Assembly: GCA_029975645.1 (NCBI GenBank)
Contig: JARKOU010000077.1
Coordinates: forward strand, 1 to 37,576
Origin: Actinomycetales bacterium
Lineage (GTDB): Bacteria; Actinomycetota; Actinomycetes; Actinomycetales; JAHECE01
Length of the DNA: 37,576 bases
Direction: 5' to 3'
Of this stretch, positions 1-7,706 are shown one piece after another. The notes beneath the pieces were generated by a model. It made no database searches. It was not told where the DNA came from and was given only the letters and a program-made list of their open reading frames with translations. Numbering within the stretch: position 1 is the first letter of the stretch; the number at the start of each line of letters is the position of its first letter. A program made the position numbers and the translations under genes.

Positions 1-878
1 CCGTAGGTCTCCTCCAGCCCCGGCTGGCAGAAGGGCCGCTCGGGGCACTCCGGCGGTCCGCCGAGCACGATCCCGCCGCAGGTCGCCGCGAGTTCGGAGA
101 GCGTCGAGACGTTGTGCTCCTCGGCGAAGGCCGCGGTCACGGCGAACGCGTTCTGGTCGGCGGCAGCGGCGGCCTCGCCGAACACGAGACCCACCTGCTC
201 GCCGAGGCCGGTCAGCGCCTGGACGGTGGCCTCGAGGTCGCCGCTGGCGAGCGGCGTGGCGTCGGCCCCGTTCACCGACTTGTTGAGGAACTCGGTGAGC
301 GTGCCGACGTACTCGGGCACCACGGTCAGCTCCCCGTTCTCCAGGGCCGGCAGGTAGGTCTCCCGGTTGCCGATGGTGCGCACCTCGGCGGTGTAGCCGG
401 CGAGGCGCAGGGCCGCCGCGTAGATCTCGGCGAGCGTGGCGGACTCGGAGAAGTTCGCCGCGCCGACCACCACGTTCCCGCTGCCGGAGGTGTCCGTGAT
501 CTCGATCCCGGCCTGCTCCACGAAGGTGGCCGCCACCTGGCTGGAGGTGTTCCGGTCGATGTCCACCTGCTTGTTGAGGTCCACGAGCGTGGGCGTGTCG
601 AGCGCCGCCGAGACGGCGTCGAGCGCGGCGATCATGGCCGGCTGGGCGGCGGCGTTGATCGCGGGAATGATGTTGTCCACGGTCTGGAGCTTGAGGTCGT
701 CGTCGAGGACCACGAGTTGCTCGCCCGCGACCGGCTCGCAGACCGCGAGCGTCGAGGTGGCGCCGCCGTCCGACGTCGACCCTCCGCCTCCGCCGGAGGA
801 GCCGGGCTCGCCGCACGCCGTCAGAGCGAAGAGGACGAGCGCGCCGAGGCCGGCCAGGGCAGTCCTGGAAGTGCGCAT
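1..878 (-). CDS. Glycine betaine/osmoprotectant ABC transporter substrate-binding lipoprotein (3' end cut by window)
   Basis: This is the extracytoplasmic binding protein of an osmoprotectant (OpuAC/ProX-like) importer; it would capture a quaternary amine and deliver it to the two permeases encoded upstream. The 292 visible residues start with a lipoprotein signal peptide: basic start, hydrophobic core and the lipobox L19-T-A-C22, followed by a Gly/Ser linker. The mature part has the family pattern 'VVVGAANFSESATLAEIYAAALR' read as NFSES plus a helix near residues 140-160, and 'VVPEYVGTLTEFL' near 185. The ATG at 878 has an AAGGTGA ribosome site just upstream. The gene lies 68 bases after the second permease on the same strand, so all three are probably one operon. 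The C terminus lies outside the window. Ligand choice (betaine, choline, carnitine) cannot be read from sequence alone. Confidence 0.9.
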   Translation of the reverse strand, partial: MRTSRTALAGLGALVLFALTACGEPGSSGGGGGSTSDGGATSTLAVCEPVAGEQLVVLDDDLKLQTVDNIIPAINAAAQPAMIAALDAVSAALDTPTLVDLNKQVDIDRNTSSQVAATFVEQAGIEITDTSGSGNVVVGAANFSESATLAEIYAAALRLAGYTAEVRTIGNRETYLPALENGELTVVPEYVGTLTEFLNKSVNGADATPLASGDLEATVQALTGLGEQVGLVFGEAAAAADQNAFAVTAAFAEEHNVSTLSELAATCGGIVLGGPPECPERPFCQPGLEETY

Positions 879-946
879 GGAGTCACCTTTCGTGGTGGGA
901 ATGGCGTCATTCGACCCGGAAACCCGCTCCGGGGCAAGGGTCGGTC

Positions 947-1684
947 TCACGTCGCGGCCTCGGCACGGGCCAGGTATCGCAGCGGTGCCGGTGTCGCCAG
1001 CCGTTGCGCGAGGGCGAGCAGGCCCTCGACCACCAGGCAGATGGTCGCCACGAGGACCGCCCCGGCGAGTGCCTTGCCATAGCGCTGGGTGGCGATGCCG
1101 GTCACGATGATCACGCCGAGCCCGCCTCCGCCCACGAGCGCGGCGAGCGGGATCGTGGCCACCACCTGCACCGCCGAGGTCCGGATCCCGGCTGCGACCA
1201 GGGGGATCGCCAGCGGGATCGCCACGGCGCGCAGCACCCGCGAGCGCGACATCCCCATGCCCGCCGCCGCGTCCTTGGCGTCCGGGTCCACGCCGCGGAT
1301 GCCCTCGTGCGCGTTCGTGAGGATCGGGGGGATCGCGAAGATCGTGACCGCAAGCACGGTGGCCCGGTTGCCGAACCCGATGGCCGACGCCGCGAAGAGG
1401 GTGAGGAGGGCCAGGGTGGGCAGGGCGCGGGTGGTGTTCGCGACCACGACGGTGAGCGTGGCCCCGCGTCCGGCGTACCCGAGCCAGATCCCGAGCGGGA
1501 GCGCGATCACCGCGGCGGCGAGTACGGCGATCGCCGACATCGCGAGGTGCTCGGACGCGAGCGAGAGAATCCCGTTGGGGCCGGTCCAGTTCGCGGGGTC
1601 GTTCAGCCAGACGACCGCTTCCTGAACCACCGAGGTCGGCCCGTTTCCCACGGCCGCGGCGAGCGGCCCTCCCGCCCCGCTCAC
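947..1684 (-). CDS. Osmoprotectant ABC transporter permease (second)
   Basis: Inner-membrane permease of the importer, 245 residues, with several hydrophobic helices and the BPD-type EAA loop seen as 'DAAAGMGMSRSRVLRAVAIPLAIP' (residues about 150-175), the segment that contacts the ATPase. The reading frame stays open far upstream, but the GTG at 1684 is chosen because it overlaps the stop of the preceding permease in a GTGA arrangement, giving translational coupling, and because homologous permeases are of this length. An N-terminal stretch of about 40 residues precedes the first helix. It pairs with the permease at 1681-2355; such importers commonly use two different permease subunits (OpuBB/OpuBD type). 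Confidence 0.9.
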   Translation of the reverse strand: MSGAGGPLAAAVGNGPTSVVQEAVVWLNDPANWTGPNGILSLASEHLAMSAIAVLAAAVIALPLGIWLGYAGRGATLTVVVANTTRALPTLALLTLFAASAIGFGNRATVLAVTIFAIPPILTNAHEGIRGVDPDAKDAAAGMGMSRSRVLRAVAIPLAIPLVAAGIRTSAVQVVATIPLAALVGGGGLGVIIVTGIATQRYGKALAGAVLVATICLVVEGLLALAQRLATPAPLRYLARAEAAT

Positions 1685-2355
1685 GAGGCCAACCTCCCTC
1701 GTGACCACGGCGTCAGGAGCCGCCCGACGAGCCAGATCAGCAGGTCCGCGACGAACGCCAGCGCGAGGCACAGAACCGTGGCGGTGAAGACCTCCGCTCG
1801 GTAGTCGGAGTACAACCCGCGGAACATGAGCTGCCCGAGCCCCCCGTAGCCGACCACGACGCCGACCGTCACGAGCGCCACGGTGGTCACGGTGGCCAGA
1901 CGCACGCCCGCGATGATCGCCGGCAGGGCGATCGGGAACTCCACCCGCAGGAGCTGCCGGAGGGTCCCGTAGCCCTGGCCGCGGGCGGCGTCGCGCACCT
2001 CCGGCGGGACGGAGCGGAGCCCGACCACGATGTTCCGGACGAGGATGAGCAGTGCGTACGCGACCAGGGCGATGAGCACGGTGGTGCGCCCGATGCCGGT
2101 GATCGGCGCGAGCAGGCCGAAGAGCGCGAGCGAGGGAATCGTGTAGAGCACGGCCGTCACCCCGATCACCGGACCCTCGAGGCCCCGCCGGTACCGCGCG
2201 AGGATCGCCAGCGGGACGGCGAGGAGGAGCCCGATGGCGACGGCCTGGACCGTGAGGCTCGCGTGCTGGACGAGCGCCGCACTGATGTCGCCCCAGTTGT
2301 TCTGCACGTAGTCGAGCGAGACCCAGGGGTTGGGTGGACGCTCGGCTGAGGTCAT
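1681..2355 (-). CDS. Osmoprotectant ABC transporter permease (first)
   Basis: First gene of the minus-strand importer operon, 224 residues. It has about five to six hydrophobic helices and the EAA loop 'DAARGQGYGTLRQLLRVEFP' near residues 120-140, typical of binding-protein-dependent permeases of the ProW/OpuBB type. ATG start at 2355. Its stop codon overlaps the GTG start of the second permease by four bases. Only 53 bases separate its start from the divergent GTG start of the ATPase gene at 2409, so both promoters must share that short gap. Confidence 0.9.
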   Translation of the reverse strand: MTSAERPPNPWVSLDYVQNNWGDISAALVQHASLTVQAVAIGLLLAVPLAILARYRRGLEGPVIGVTAVLYTIPSLALFGLLAPITGIGRTTVLIALVAYALLILVRNIVVGLRSVPPEVRDAARGQGYGTLRQLLRVEFPIALPAIIAGVRLATVTTVALVTVGVVVGYGGLGQLMFRGLYSDYRAEVFTATVLCLALAFVADLLIWLVGRLLTPWSRGRLAS

Positions 2356-2408
2356 GGCGCGAGGCTACCCGCGTGGTCCGACATCGAGGCGACGGGTAGG
2401 TTCGGCAC

Positions 2409-3488
2409 GTGACGTCCCCGCGAGGCCGGTCGACGGCCGAGTCCGCCGCCGCGCCCGCTCGCACCGACGCGCTCATCCGTTTCGAGCGTGCCGGCAAGAC
2501 CTACCCGGATGGCACCCGCGCCGTCGCCGACCTCGACCTCGACGTCCACGAGCACGAGCTCCTCGTGCTCGTGGGGCCTTCGGGCTGCGGGAAGTCGACC
2601 ACCATGCGCATGGTCAACCGGCTGGTCGAGCCCACCTCGGGGCGCATCCTGCTCGACGGCGTGGACATCGCCGGCGTGGACCCCGTGCTCCTGCGCCGCG
2701 GCATCGGCTACGTGATCCAGCACGTGGGGCTGTTCCCGCACCGGACCGTCGCCCAGAACGTCGCGACCGTCCCGGACCTGCTCGGCTGGGACTCCGAGCG
2801 CACGCGCGCCCGCGTGACGGATCTGCTCGACCTCGTGGGCCTTCCGCCGGCCACGTACGCCCGGCGCTACCCGCACGAGTTGTCCGGCGGCGAGCGCCAG
2901 CGCGTCGGGGTGGCCCGCGCACTGGCCGGTGAGCCGCGGGTGCTGCTCATGGACGAGCCGTTCGGCGCCGTCGACCCCGTGGGCCGGCGCCGGCTCCAGG
3001 AGGAGTTCCGGCGCCTGCACGGGCAGCTGCGGCCCACGGTGCTGCTCGTCACGCACGACATCGACGAGGCCGTGCTGCTCGGCGACCGGGTGGCGGTCTT
3101 CAGCCAGGGCGGGCACCTGGAGCAGGTCGCCGATCCGGTGACGGTCCTCACCAGGCCCGCCACGGAGTTCGTCCGGTCGTTCATCGGTCAGGGCAGTGCG
3201 GTGCGACTGCTGGCCCTCACGCGCTTGGAGGCGGCAGACCTCGAGCTGTCGCCCCCGCCCCCCGTCACCCAGGGCGTCCCGGGCGGGGACGACGGCGACG
3301 CCTCCTCCGCGAGCGCCGTCGTCGTCCGCCTCGGCGCCGACCTCGGGGAGGCGTTCGCCGTGCTCGCGGAGAGCCCTTCGGGGAGCGTTCCCGTGCTCGA
3401 CGGCGACGCGCGCCCGGTCGGGACCCTCACCCCAGCCGTGATCCACCGCGCGTTGCGACGCGCCTACCTCGACCCGCAGGACGGCTAG
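2409..3488 (+). CDS. Osmoprotectant ABC transporter ATP-binding protein with C-terminal CBS-like segment
   Basis: ATPase that powers the importer. 359 residues from a GTG start. Walker A GPSGCGKST is at about 56-64, the Q-loop at 'YVIQHVGLFPH', the ABC signature LSGGERQR at about 158-165, and Walker B plus D-loop 'LLMDEPFGAVD' near 178-188, followed by the switch histidine in 'LVTHDIDEA'. After about residue 270 there is a CBS-like tail ('AVLAESPSGSVPVLDGDARPVGTL'), as in OpuA/ProV-type ATPases where CBS domains sense ionic strength; the first CBS half is poorly conserved, so the sensor may be reduced. It is transcribed divergently from the permease and binding-protein genes, unlike the usual single operon. 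The last codons are duplicated downstream of the stop (see repeat). Confidence 0.93.
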   Translation: MTSPRGRSTAESAAAPARTDALIRFERAGKTYPDGTRAVADLDLDVHEHELLVLVGPSGCGKSTTMRMVNRLVEPTSGRILLDGVDIAGVDPVLLRRGIGYVIQHVGLFPHRTVAQNVATVPDLLGWDSERTRARVTDLLDLVGLPPATYARRYPHELSGGERQRVGVARALAGEPRVLLMDEPFGAVDPVGRRRLQEEFRRLHGQLRPTVLLVTHDIDEAVLLGDRVAVFSQGGHLEQVADPVTVLTRPATEFVRSFIGQGSAVRLLALTRLEAADLELSPPPPVTQGVPGGDDGDASSASAVVVRLGADLGEAFAVLAESPSGSVPVLDGDARPVGTLTPAVIHRALRRAYLDPQDG

Positions 3489-3536
3489 GCCCGCCGGAGG
3501 GCTCGACCCGCAGGACGGCTCGACCCGCGGACGGCT
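3468..3536 (+). repeat. Three short direct repeats spanning the ABC ATPase stop codon
   Basis: CTCGACCCGCAGGACGGCT occurs at 3468-3486 (the last codons of the ATPase gene) and again, identical, at 3502-3520. A third copy lacking one base follows at 3519-3536, overlapping the second by two bases. The first copy encodes the C-terminal Leu-Asp-Pro-Gln-Asp-Gly and runs into the TAG stop. This looks like local slippage or duplication of the gene end. It does not form a hairpin. Confidence 0.85.
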
Positions 3537-3594
3537 GGGCACTCGATCGTCCGGAGCCCGCCCGCGCCCCCGGCGGACTGGGTACCGTTGCCGC

Positions 3595-4506
3595 GTGTCC
3601 ACGAAGCCACGCGTCTCCCTCGCCACCTGCCGCGCCATCCCGAACCTCGACGAGGAGGACGCCCCGCTCGTCGAGGCGCTCACCGAGCGAGGGATAGACA
3701 CGAGAGTCGTCGTGTGGGACGACCCCACCGTCGACTGGTCCGAGGCCGGATTGGTGGTGCTCCGCTCCACCCGCGACTACGCGCGCCGCCGCGGCGAGTT
3801 CATCCGCTGGGTACGCTCCGTGCCCCGCGTCCTCAACCCGGCCGACGTGGTGGACTGGAACACGGACAAGCACTACCTCGAGGACCTGCGCGGTCGCGAG
3901 GTCCCCGTCCTGAAGACGCAGTGGCTCGAGCCGCTCATGAAGCTGACCAAGCAGCGCCTTCACACGCGGTTCCCGGCCAGCGCCGAGTTCGTCATCAAGC
4001 CGGCCGTGAGCGGTGGCGCCCACGACACCGGTCGCTACACCGCGAACGACCCCGATTCCCGCCGCCTGGCCATCCTCCACGCGATGCGCCTGCTCTCCGA
4101 GGGCCGCTCGGTCATGGTGCAGCGCTACCAGCCGTCGGTGGACACGCTCGGCGAGCGTTCCCTGGTGTTCGTCGACGGCCAGTTCATCTATGCCGTCCAC
4201 AAGGCCGCCATGCTCCACGGGCCGTCGCAGGGCCCCGAGGAGACGCACATCGAGCGCATCGACACCGTCGTGGCGAGCGACGCCGAGCTCGCCGTCGCCG
4301 AGTCCGTGCGGGACGCCATTCACCAGATCATGCGCGAGCGCCTCGGCCGGGACGAAAGCCTCCTCTACTCCCGCGTCGACCTCGTCAGCGACGAGGAGGG
4401 CAAGCCCACCGTGATGGAGGTGGGCCTCACCGACCCCTCCCTGCACTTCTCGCACTACCCGGGAGCGCTCGAGACCTTCGCGGACGCGATCGCCCGGCGG
4501 CTCTGA
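3595..4506 (+). CDS. ATP-grasp domain protein (glutathione synthetase/RimK-like fold)
   Basis: Predicted cytosolic ATP-dependent carboxylate-amine or -thiol ligase, 303 residues from a GTG start; substrate unknown. The N-terminal third looks like a pre-ATP-grasp domain ('VVLRSTRDYARRRGEFIRW'). The ATP-grasp part has 'FVIKPAVSGGAHDTGRY' (about residues 131-147) as the lysine plus glycine-rich ATP loop, 'MVQRYQPSVDTLGERSLVFVDG' as the nucleotide-contacting segment, and 'YSRVDLV...VMEVGLTDPSLHF' (about 260-285) as the metal-binding region. The usual Asn-Glu-Pro triad is not present in the last motif; an E-x-G-x-x-D-P variant is there instead. No partner gene suggests a pathway: it stands alone and ends at a strong terminator. 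Confidence 0.75.
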   Translation: MSTKPRVSLATCRAIPNLDEEDAPLVEALTERGIDTRVVVWDDPTVDWSEAGLVVLRSTRDYARRRGEFIRWVRSVPRVLNPADVVDWNTDKHYLEDLRGREVPVLKTQWLEPLMKLTKQRLHTRFPASAEFVIKPAVSGGAHDTGRYTANDPDSRRLAILHAMRLLSEGRSVMVQRYQPSVDTLGERSLVFVDGQFIYAVHKAAMLHGPSQGPEETHIERIDTVVASDAELAVAESVRDAIHQIMRERLGRDESLLYSRVDLVSDEEGKPTVMEVGLTDPSLHFSHYPGALETFADAIARRL

Positions 4507-4539
4507 CGCCTCTGCCCTCGGGGCACACCCGGAACGCGA

Positions 4540-4574
4540 CGAAGGGCCCCACCGCGATGCGGTGGGGCCCTTCG
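4540..4574. terminator. Perfect 16-bp hairpin, probable bidirectional terminator
   Basis: Arms 4540-4555 and 4559-4574 are perfectly complementary with a 3-base loop (GAT). The stem contains GAAGGGCCCC. It lies between the end of the ATP-grasp gene and the 3' end of the convergent tRNA-His gene. There is no long T run in either direction, which is common for terminators in high-GC actinobacteria. Confidence 0.85.
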
Positions 4575-4583
4575 CCTTCTCGG

Positions 4584-4656
4584 GGTGGATGACGGGACTT
4601 GAACCCGCGACCACCTGGACCACAACCAGGTGCTCTACCAACTGAGCTACACCCAC
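4584..4656 (-). tRNA. tRNA-His (GTG anticodon)
   Basis: Read on the minus strand it folds into a full cloverleaf. The acceptor stem is GTGGGTG with CATCCAC (one G-T pair), the D arm is GCTC/GAGC, and the anticodon stem is CCTGG/CCAGG around the loop TTGTGGT, giving anticodon GTG. The T arm encloses TTCAAGT. The base before the 5' end (4657 on the plus strand, G on the tRNA strand) can pair with the C at discriminator position 73, giving the G-1:C73 pair that identifies histidine tRNAs. CCA is not encoded. Confidence 0.97.
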
Positions 4657-4789
4657 CATGCGTCCGCGCGCCGTTGGGGCGCGAACCGAGGAGAGTGTAG
4701 CGGGCTTGGCCAGGTGTCCCGAAACCGGCTGCGGCCGGGTCGCGGGGATGGGTCGCGGGGATCGGGTCCTTGCGATCAGCTCGCGACGG

Positions 4790-5464
4790 TCAGGCGGGCT
4801 CGGCGGCCTCGGGCGGAGCGGGGACCACGGTTGCCGGGGCGTAGACCGGGCCCGCGGCGAGCACCTGGGCGGCCACGCGCCGCGCGGTGGGGGTGTCCGG
4901 CCCCGGCTCGGGCGGGAACAGCGCGGCGCGGTAGTAGCGGAGCTCGGCGATGCTCTCGAGGATGTCGGCGAGGGCGCGGTGGCCGCCCGCCTTGGCGGGG
5001 GAGTTGAAGTACACCCGCGGGTACCAGCGCCGGGCGAGTTCCTTGATGGAGGAGACGTCGATCATCCGGTAGTGGAGGTGGGCGGAGACCGCGGGCATGT
5101 CGCGGTCGATGAACGCCCGGTCCGTGGCGATGGAGTTGCCGGCCAGCGGGGCCTTCCGCGGCTCGGGCACCCACCGCGTGACGTACTCGAGCACCTGCGC
5201 GGCGGCGTCGTCGAGCGTCAGGCCGGTGGGGAGGGCGTCGAGGAGGCCGGAGACGGTGTGCATGTCCCGCACCACGTCCACCATCTGCTCGAGCGCCCCC
5301 GCAGGCGGGGCGATGATCAGGTCCAGCCCGGGGTCGAGGATCCGCAGCTCGGAGTCCGTGACCACGACGGCGATCTCGATGAGGGCGTCCGTGGCGAGCG
5401 AGAGACCGGTCATCTCGCAGTCGATCCACACGATCCGGTCCTGCGCCCCGTTGAGGCTTGTCAC
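4790..5464 (-). CDS. orn: Oligoribonuclease
   Basis: 3'-to-5' exoribonuclease that degrades very short RNAs and linear dinucleotides such as pGpG left by mRNA decay and c-di-GMP turnover. 224 residues from a GTG start. The DEDDh active site is complete: D15 and E17 in 'WIDCEMTGL', D115 in 'NSIATDRAFIDRDM', H162 and D167 in 'GGHRALADILESI'. The 'YRMIDVSSIKEL' segment is also typical. The last 25 or so residues are an Ala/Pro-rich tail beyond the usual catalytic length. It starts 10 bases after the stop of the membrane protein gene at 5475-6113, so the two are probably cotranscribed. Orn next to tRNA-His is a common actinobacterial arrangement as far as I recall. Confidence 0.96.
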   Translation of the reverse strand: MTSLNGAQDRIVWIDCEMTGLSLATDALIEIAVVVTDSELRILDPGLDLIIAPPAGALEQMVDVVRDMHTVSGLLDALPTGLTLDDAAAQVLEYVTRWVPEPRKAPLAGNSIATDRAFIDRDMPAVSAHLHYRMIDVSSIKELARRWYPRVYFNSPAKAGGHRALADILESIAELRYYRAALFPPEPGPDTPTARRVAAQVLAAGPVYAPATVVPAPPEAAEPA

Positions 5465-5474
5465 GTCCTACACC

Positions 5475-6113
5475 TTAGGTCCGTGGCGGGGCCTTCTCGG
5501 GAGGCCGGGGCGTGCGCCGCGTGCCGAAGAACCACAGGGCGAAGAAGCCGACGGCGCCGACGGCGGCGAGCACGAGGTACACCAGGCTCGCCCCGGCCGC
5601 GCCCTGGGCGAGGTTGATGGCGAGGATCCCGGCGAGGACGGCCAGGTAGCCGGCGACGAGCAGCGGAGCCCACCGCAGGATCGCCGGAGGCGAGGGCACG
5701 CCGCCGTCGGTGGTCGCCTTGCGGCTGGCGATGGGTTTGCCGACCAGCCGCGAGGCCACGGTGTTCCGGGGGAGCATGGCCCCGGAGACCGTGTAGGAGA
5801 ACAGGGCGATCCCCTTGGTGTCGGCGTACGTCACGGCAGGCAGGTCGAACGACTTCGACGCGAAGGAGTAGAGGGCGACGTCGGACCGGTCCCCGCGGGC
5901 CTCCACGAGCTTCTGCAACTCGGAGCGGCGCACCGTCGTCTCGCCGTGGCGCACCTGCGCGAGGGCCCAGGTGGCGGTGACGTCGACGCCGGCCGGCGCG
6001 TCCTCGCCGACCGGGCCGGCGTCGGTGTAGCCGGCGTCGCGCAGCCAGGTCACGGCGAGGCGCTCGGCCTGGCGGAAGGTCGGTGCGGAGGCGGACTCCG
6101 GGTCGCTGCTCAT
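5475..6113 (-). CDS. Membrane-anchored protein with degenerate Mrr-like (restriction endonuclease fold) domain
   Basis: 212 residues, ATG start at 6113. The N-terminal half resembles an Mrr_cat/restriction-endonuclease-like domain: a helix 'AERLAVTWLRDAGY', then G-V-D44-V, a strand 'LAQVRHG' where Q53-V-R55 stands in the place of the catalytic Q-x-K, then a helix 'RRSELQKLVEARG' and the strand 'DVALYSF'. The lysine-to-arginine change at the QxK position suggests a weak or non-catalytic domain. The C-terminal half has two membrane helices (about residues 155-180 and 183-203). It would sit in the membrane with the domain in the cytoplasm. It lies directly upstream of orn on the same strand. The family call is by motif reading only. 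Confidence 0.6.
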   Translation of the reverse strand: MSSDPESASAPTFRQAERLAVTWLRDAGYTDAGPVGEDAPAGVDVTATWALAQVRHGETTVRRSELQKLVEARGDRSDVALYSFASKSFDLPAVTYADTKGIALFSYTVSGAMLPRNTVASRLVGKPIASRKATTDGGVPSPPAILRWAPLLVAGYLAVLAGILAINLAQGAAGASLVYLVLAAVGAVGFFALWFFGTRRTPRPPEKAPPRT

Positions 6114-6220
6114 CGCGGCGAGCGTACGCCTGCGCGAGTAGGGTCGCCCCCGACGGCGCGGGCGAGCGGGACGGCTCCCCGGCGAGGCGATGACGCGAGT
6201 CCTGACCGCGGAGGTGAGGC

Positions 6221-6709
6221 GTGCGGGGGCGGAACGGATCGGCGGCCGCGCGGGATCCCTTCGCGGTGCGGCGCGCCCGGCCGCGGATGCAGTGGGGGCC
6301 GCCCGACGTCGTCGGCGCCGTCGCGCTGGGTGGCGCCCTGGGGGCGCTCGGGCGATTCGCGATCGGGACGTGGTGGCCGCACGCCGAGGGGACGTTCCCG
6401 TGGTCCACCTTCGTGATCAACGTGACGGGGTGCCTGGCGATCGGTGTGCTCCTGGTGCTCCTCACCGAGGTCGCCGGGCGGCCGCACCGGCTCGCCCGCC
6501 CCTTCCTCGGCACCGGGATCCTCGGCGGGTTCACCACCTTCTCCACCTACGCGGTGGAGACCGACCGCCTCCTGGCCGCCCGTGAGGTGGACCTCGCGAT
6601 GGCGTACCTGTTCGGCACGCTCGCGGCCGCGTTGATCGCCGCGCAGGTGGGGGTCTGGGCCACCCGGACGCTCGCCACCCGCCGCCTCGGAAAGGAACGG
6701 GACGCATGA
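6221..6709 (+). CDS. crcB: Fluoride exporter CrcB/Fluc, subunit 1
   Basis: Four-helix fluoride channel subunit; CrcB/Fluc proteins work as antiparallel dimers, and organisms with two different genes make heterodimers. 162 residues from the GTG at 6221, supported by a GGAGG site six bases upstream; an ATG at 6287 would give a shorter protein nearer the usual 120-140 residues. Family motifs: '[13 protein letters not shown]' in helix 1, '[12 protein letters not shown]' with the pore asparagine, and '[11 protein letters not shown]' with the phenylalanine/threonine track and sodium-site region. It overlaps the next gene by four bases (ATGA). First gene of crcB-DUF190-crcB. Confidence 0.92.
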   Translation: MRGRNGSAAARDPFAVRRARPRMQWGPPDVVGAVALGGALGALGRFAIGTWWPHAEGTFPWSTFVINVTGCLAIGVLLVLLTEVAGRPHRLARPFLGTGILGGFTTFSTYAVETDRLLAAREVDLAMAYLFGTLAAALIAAQVGVWATRTLATRRLGKERDA

Positions 6710-7044
6710 AGCTCGAGGGGTCTGCTCTGCGGTTGACGGTCTACATCGGCGAGAACGACCAGGCCCATCACCGCCCCTTGTACAGCGAGATCGTGCACCG
6801 TGCCCATCGCGCGGGGCTGGCCGGGGCGTCGGTGTTCCGGGGGCTCGAGGGCTACGGCGCCTCGAGCACCATCCACACCTCGCGCATCCTCAGCCTGAGC
6901 GAGGACCTGCCGATCGCCGTCGTGATCGTCGACGCCGCCGAGCGGATCCGGGCGTTCCTGCCGGAACTCGACGCCCTCGTCACCGAGGGCCTCGTGACCC
7001 TCGACGAGGTGGACGTGGTGCGCTACGTCGGAAGACAGTCGTGA
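6706..7044 (+). CDS. DUF190 protein, CrcB-linked
   Basis: 112-residue soluble protein of the DUF190 family, recognisable from '[32 protein letters not shown]' (about 16-47, read in pieces) and '[26 protein letters not shown]'. The fold is a small GlnB-like ferredoxin domain. DUF190 genes are often located between or beside crcB genes, so a role in regulating fluoride export is inferred but not proven. Start ATG overlaps the upstream crcB stop by four bases and has an AAAGGA site; its stop overlaps the GTG of the second crcB by four bases, so the three are translationally coupled. Confidence 0.9.
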   Translation: MKLEGSALRLTVYIGENDQAHHRPLYSEIVHRAHRAGLAGASVFRGLEGYGASSTIHTSRILSLSEDLPIAVVIVDAAERIRAFLPELDALVTEGLVTLDEVDVVRYVGRQS

Positions 7045-7418
7045 CCGACACGCTCCTGGTGGCGATGGGCGCCGCACTCGGTGCCCCCGCGCGATTCCTC
7101 ACCGACCGCTGGGTCCAGGGACGGCACGACACCGTGTTCCCGTGGGGCACGTTCACCGTGAACGTGGTGGGCTCGTTCATCCTGGGCGCCGTCTACGGGG
7201 GAGTGAGCGCGGGCGCCTTCTCTCACGCCGTCAACCTGGCGGTGGGGCTGGGCTTCTGCGGGGCGCTCACCACGTACAGCACGTTCTCCTTCGAGACCGT
7301 CCGGCTCATCGAGGACGGCGCCGGTCGGTACGCCACGCTCAACGCCCTCGGCAGCCTCGCCGTCGGCATGGCGGCCGCCTGGGCCGGGGCCGCGGTTGTC
7401 CGCGCGGTACTCGGCTGA
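7041..7418 (+). CDS. crcB: Fluoride exporter CrcB/Fluc, subunit 2
   Basis: Second fluoride channel subunit, 125 residues, GTG start inside the stop of the DUF190 gene. Motifs: '[15 protein letters not shown]' in helix 1, '[16 protein letters not shown]' with the pore asparagine, '[19 protein letters not shown]' with the Thr/Ser/Phe track. Shorter than subunit 1 and without its N-terminal extension. The two subunits differ clearly, which fits an obligate heterodimer. Confidence 0.93.
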   Translation: MTDTLLVAMGAALGAPARFLTDRWVQGRHDTVFPWGTFTVNVVGSFILGAVYGGVSAGAFSHAVNLAVGLGFCGALTTYSTFSFETVRLIEDGAGRYATLNALGSLAVGMAAAWAGAAVVRAVLG

Positions 7419-7591
7419 GGGCGGCAGTCGCTCGTGGGTGCCCGGCCTGCACCTCGTGTGACATCCGCCACGGCCCGGACATGCGGCGCCGGACTGTCGG
7501 ACCGCCGACGCGGCTGACCTGCGACGTCGCGGACGTCCCTCACTCCGGCGCCTTGAGGGGTCACGGAGCGTGGCGTCCTGGTTCGGAGCCC

Positions 7592-7616
7592 CACCACGGG
7601 GCCCGGTACCGTGGTG
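7592..7616. repeat. Inverted repeat upstream of the acyltransferase gene
   Basis: CACCACGG (7592-7599) and CCGTGGTG (7609-7616) are perfect 8-base arms around a 9-base spacer. It lies 174 bases after crcB2 and about 90 bases before the chosen acyltransferase start, so it could be an operator or a terminator for the fluoride operon. A closely similar element lies at 17482-17503. Because a GTG at 7611 lies inside the repeat, that codon is a poor start candidate. Confidence 0.55.
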
Positions 7617-7706
7617 CGGGACGGTCGAGTGCCGACACGCGAGGTGTGGGGCGCCGTCCGGGTCCTCGGAGTCAGACGGCCGGCGCGGAAGTGGAGGTGG
7701 GTCGCC

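Noticed and set aside
6181-6220. Possible fluoride (crcB) riboswitch before the CrcB operon: GGCGATGA is present.
   Set aside because: Only the first few bases fit. The later conserved CTGATG segment and the pseudoknot partner are not found, so I do not call it.
7611-7613. GTG at 7611 as start of the acyltransferase.
   Set aside because: It lies inside an inverted repeat and has no ribosome site; TTG 7707 has GGAGGTGG upstream and fits the family start.
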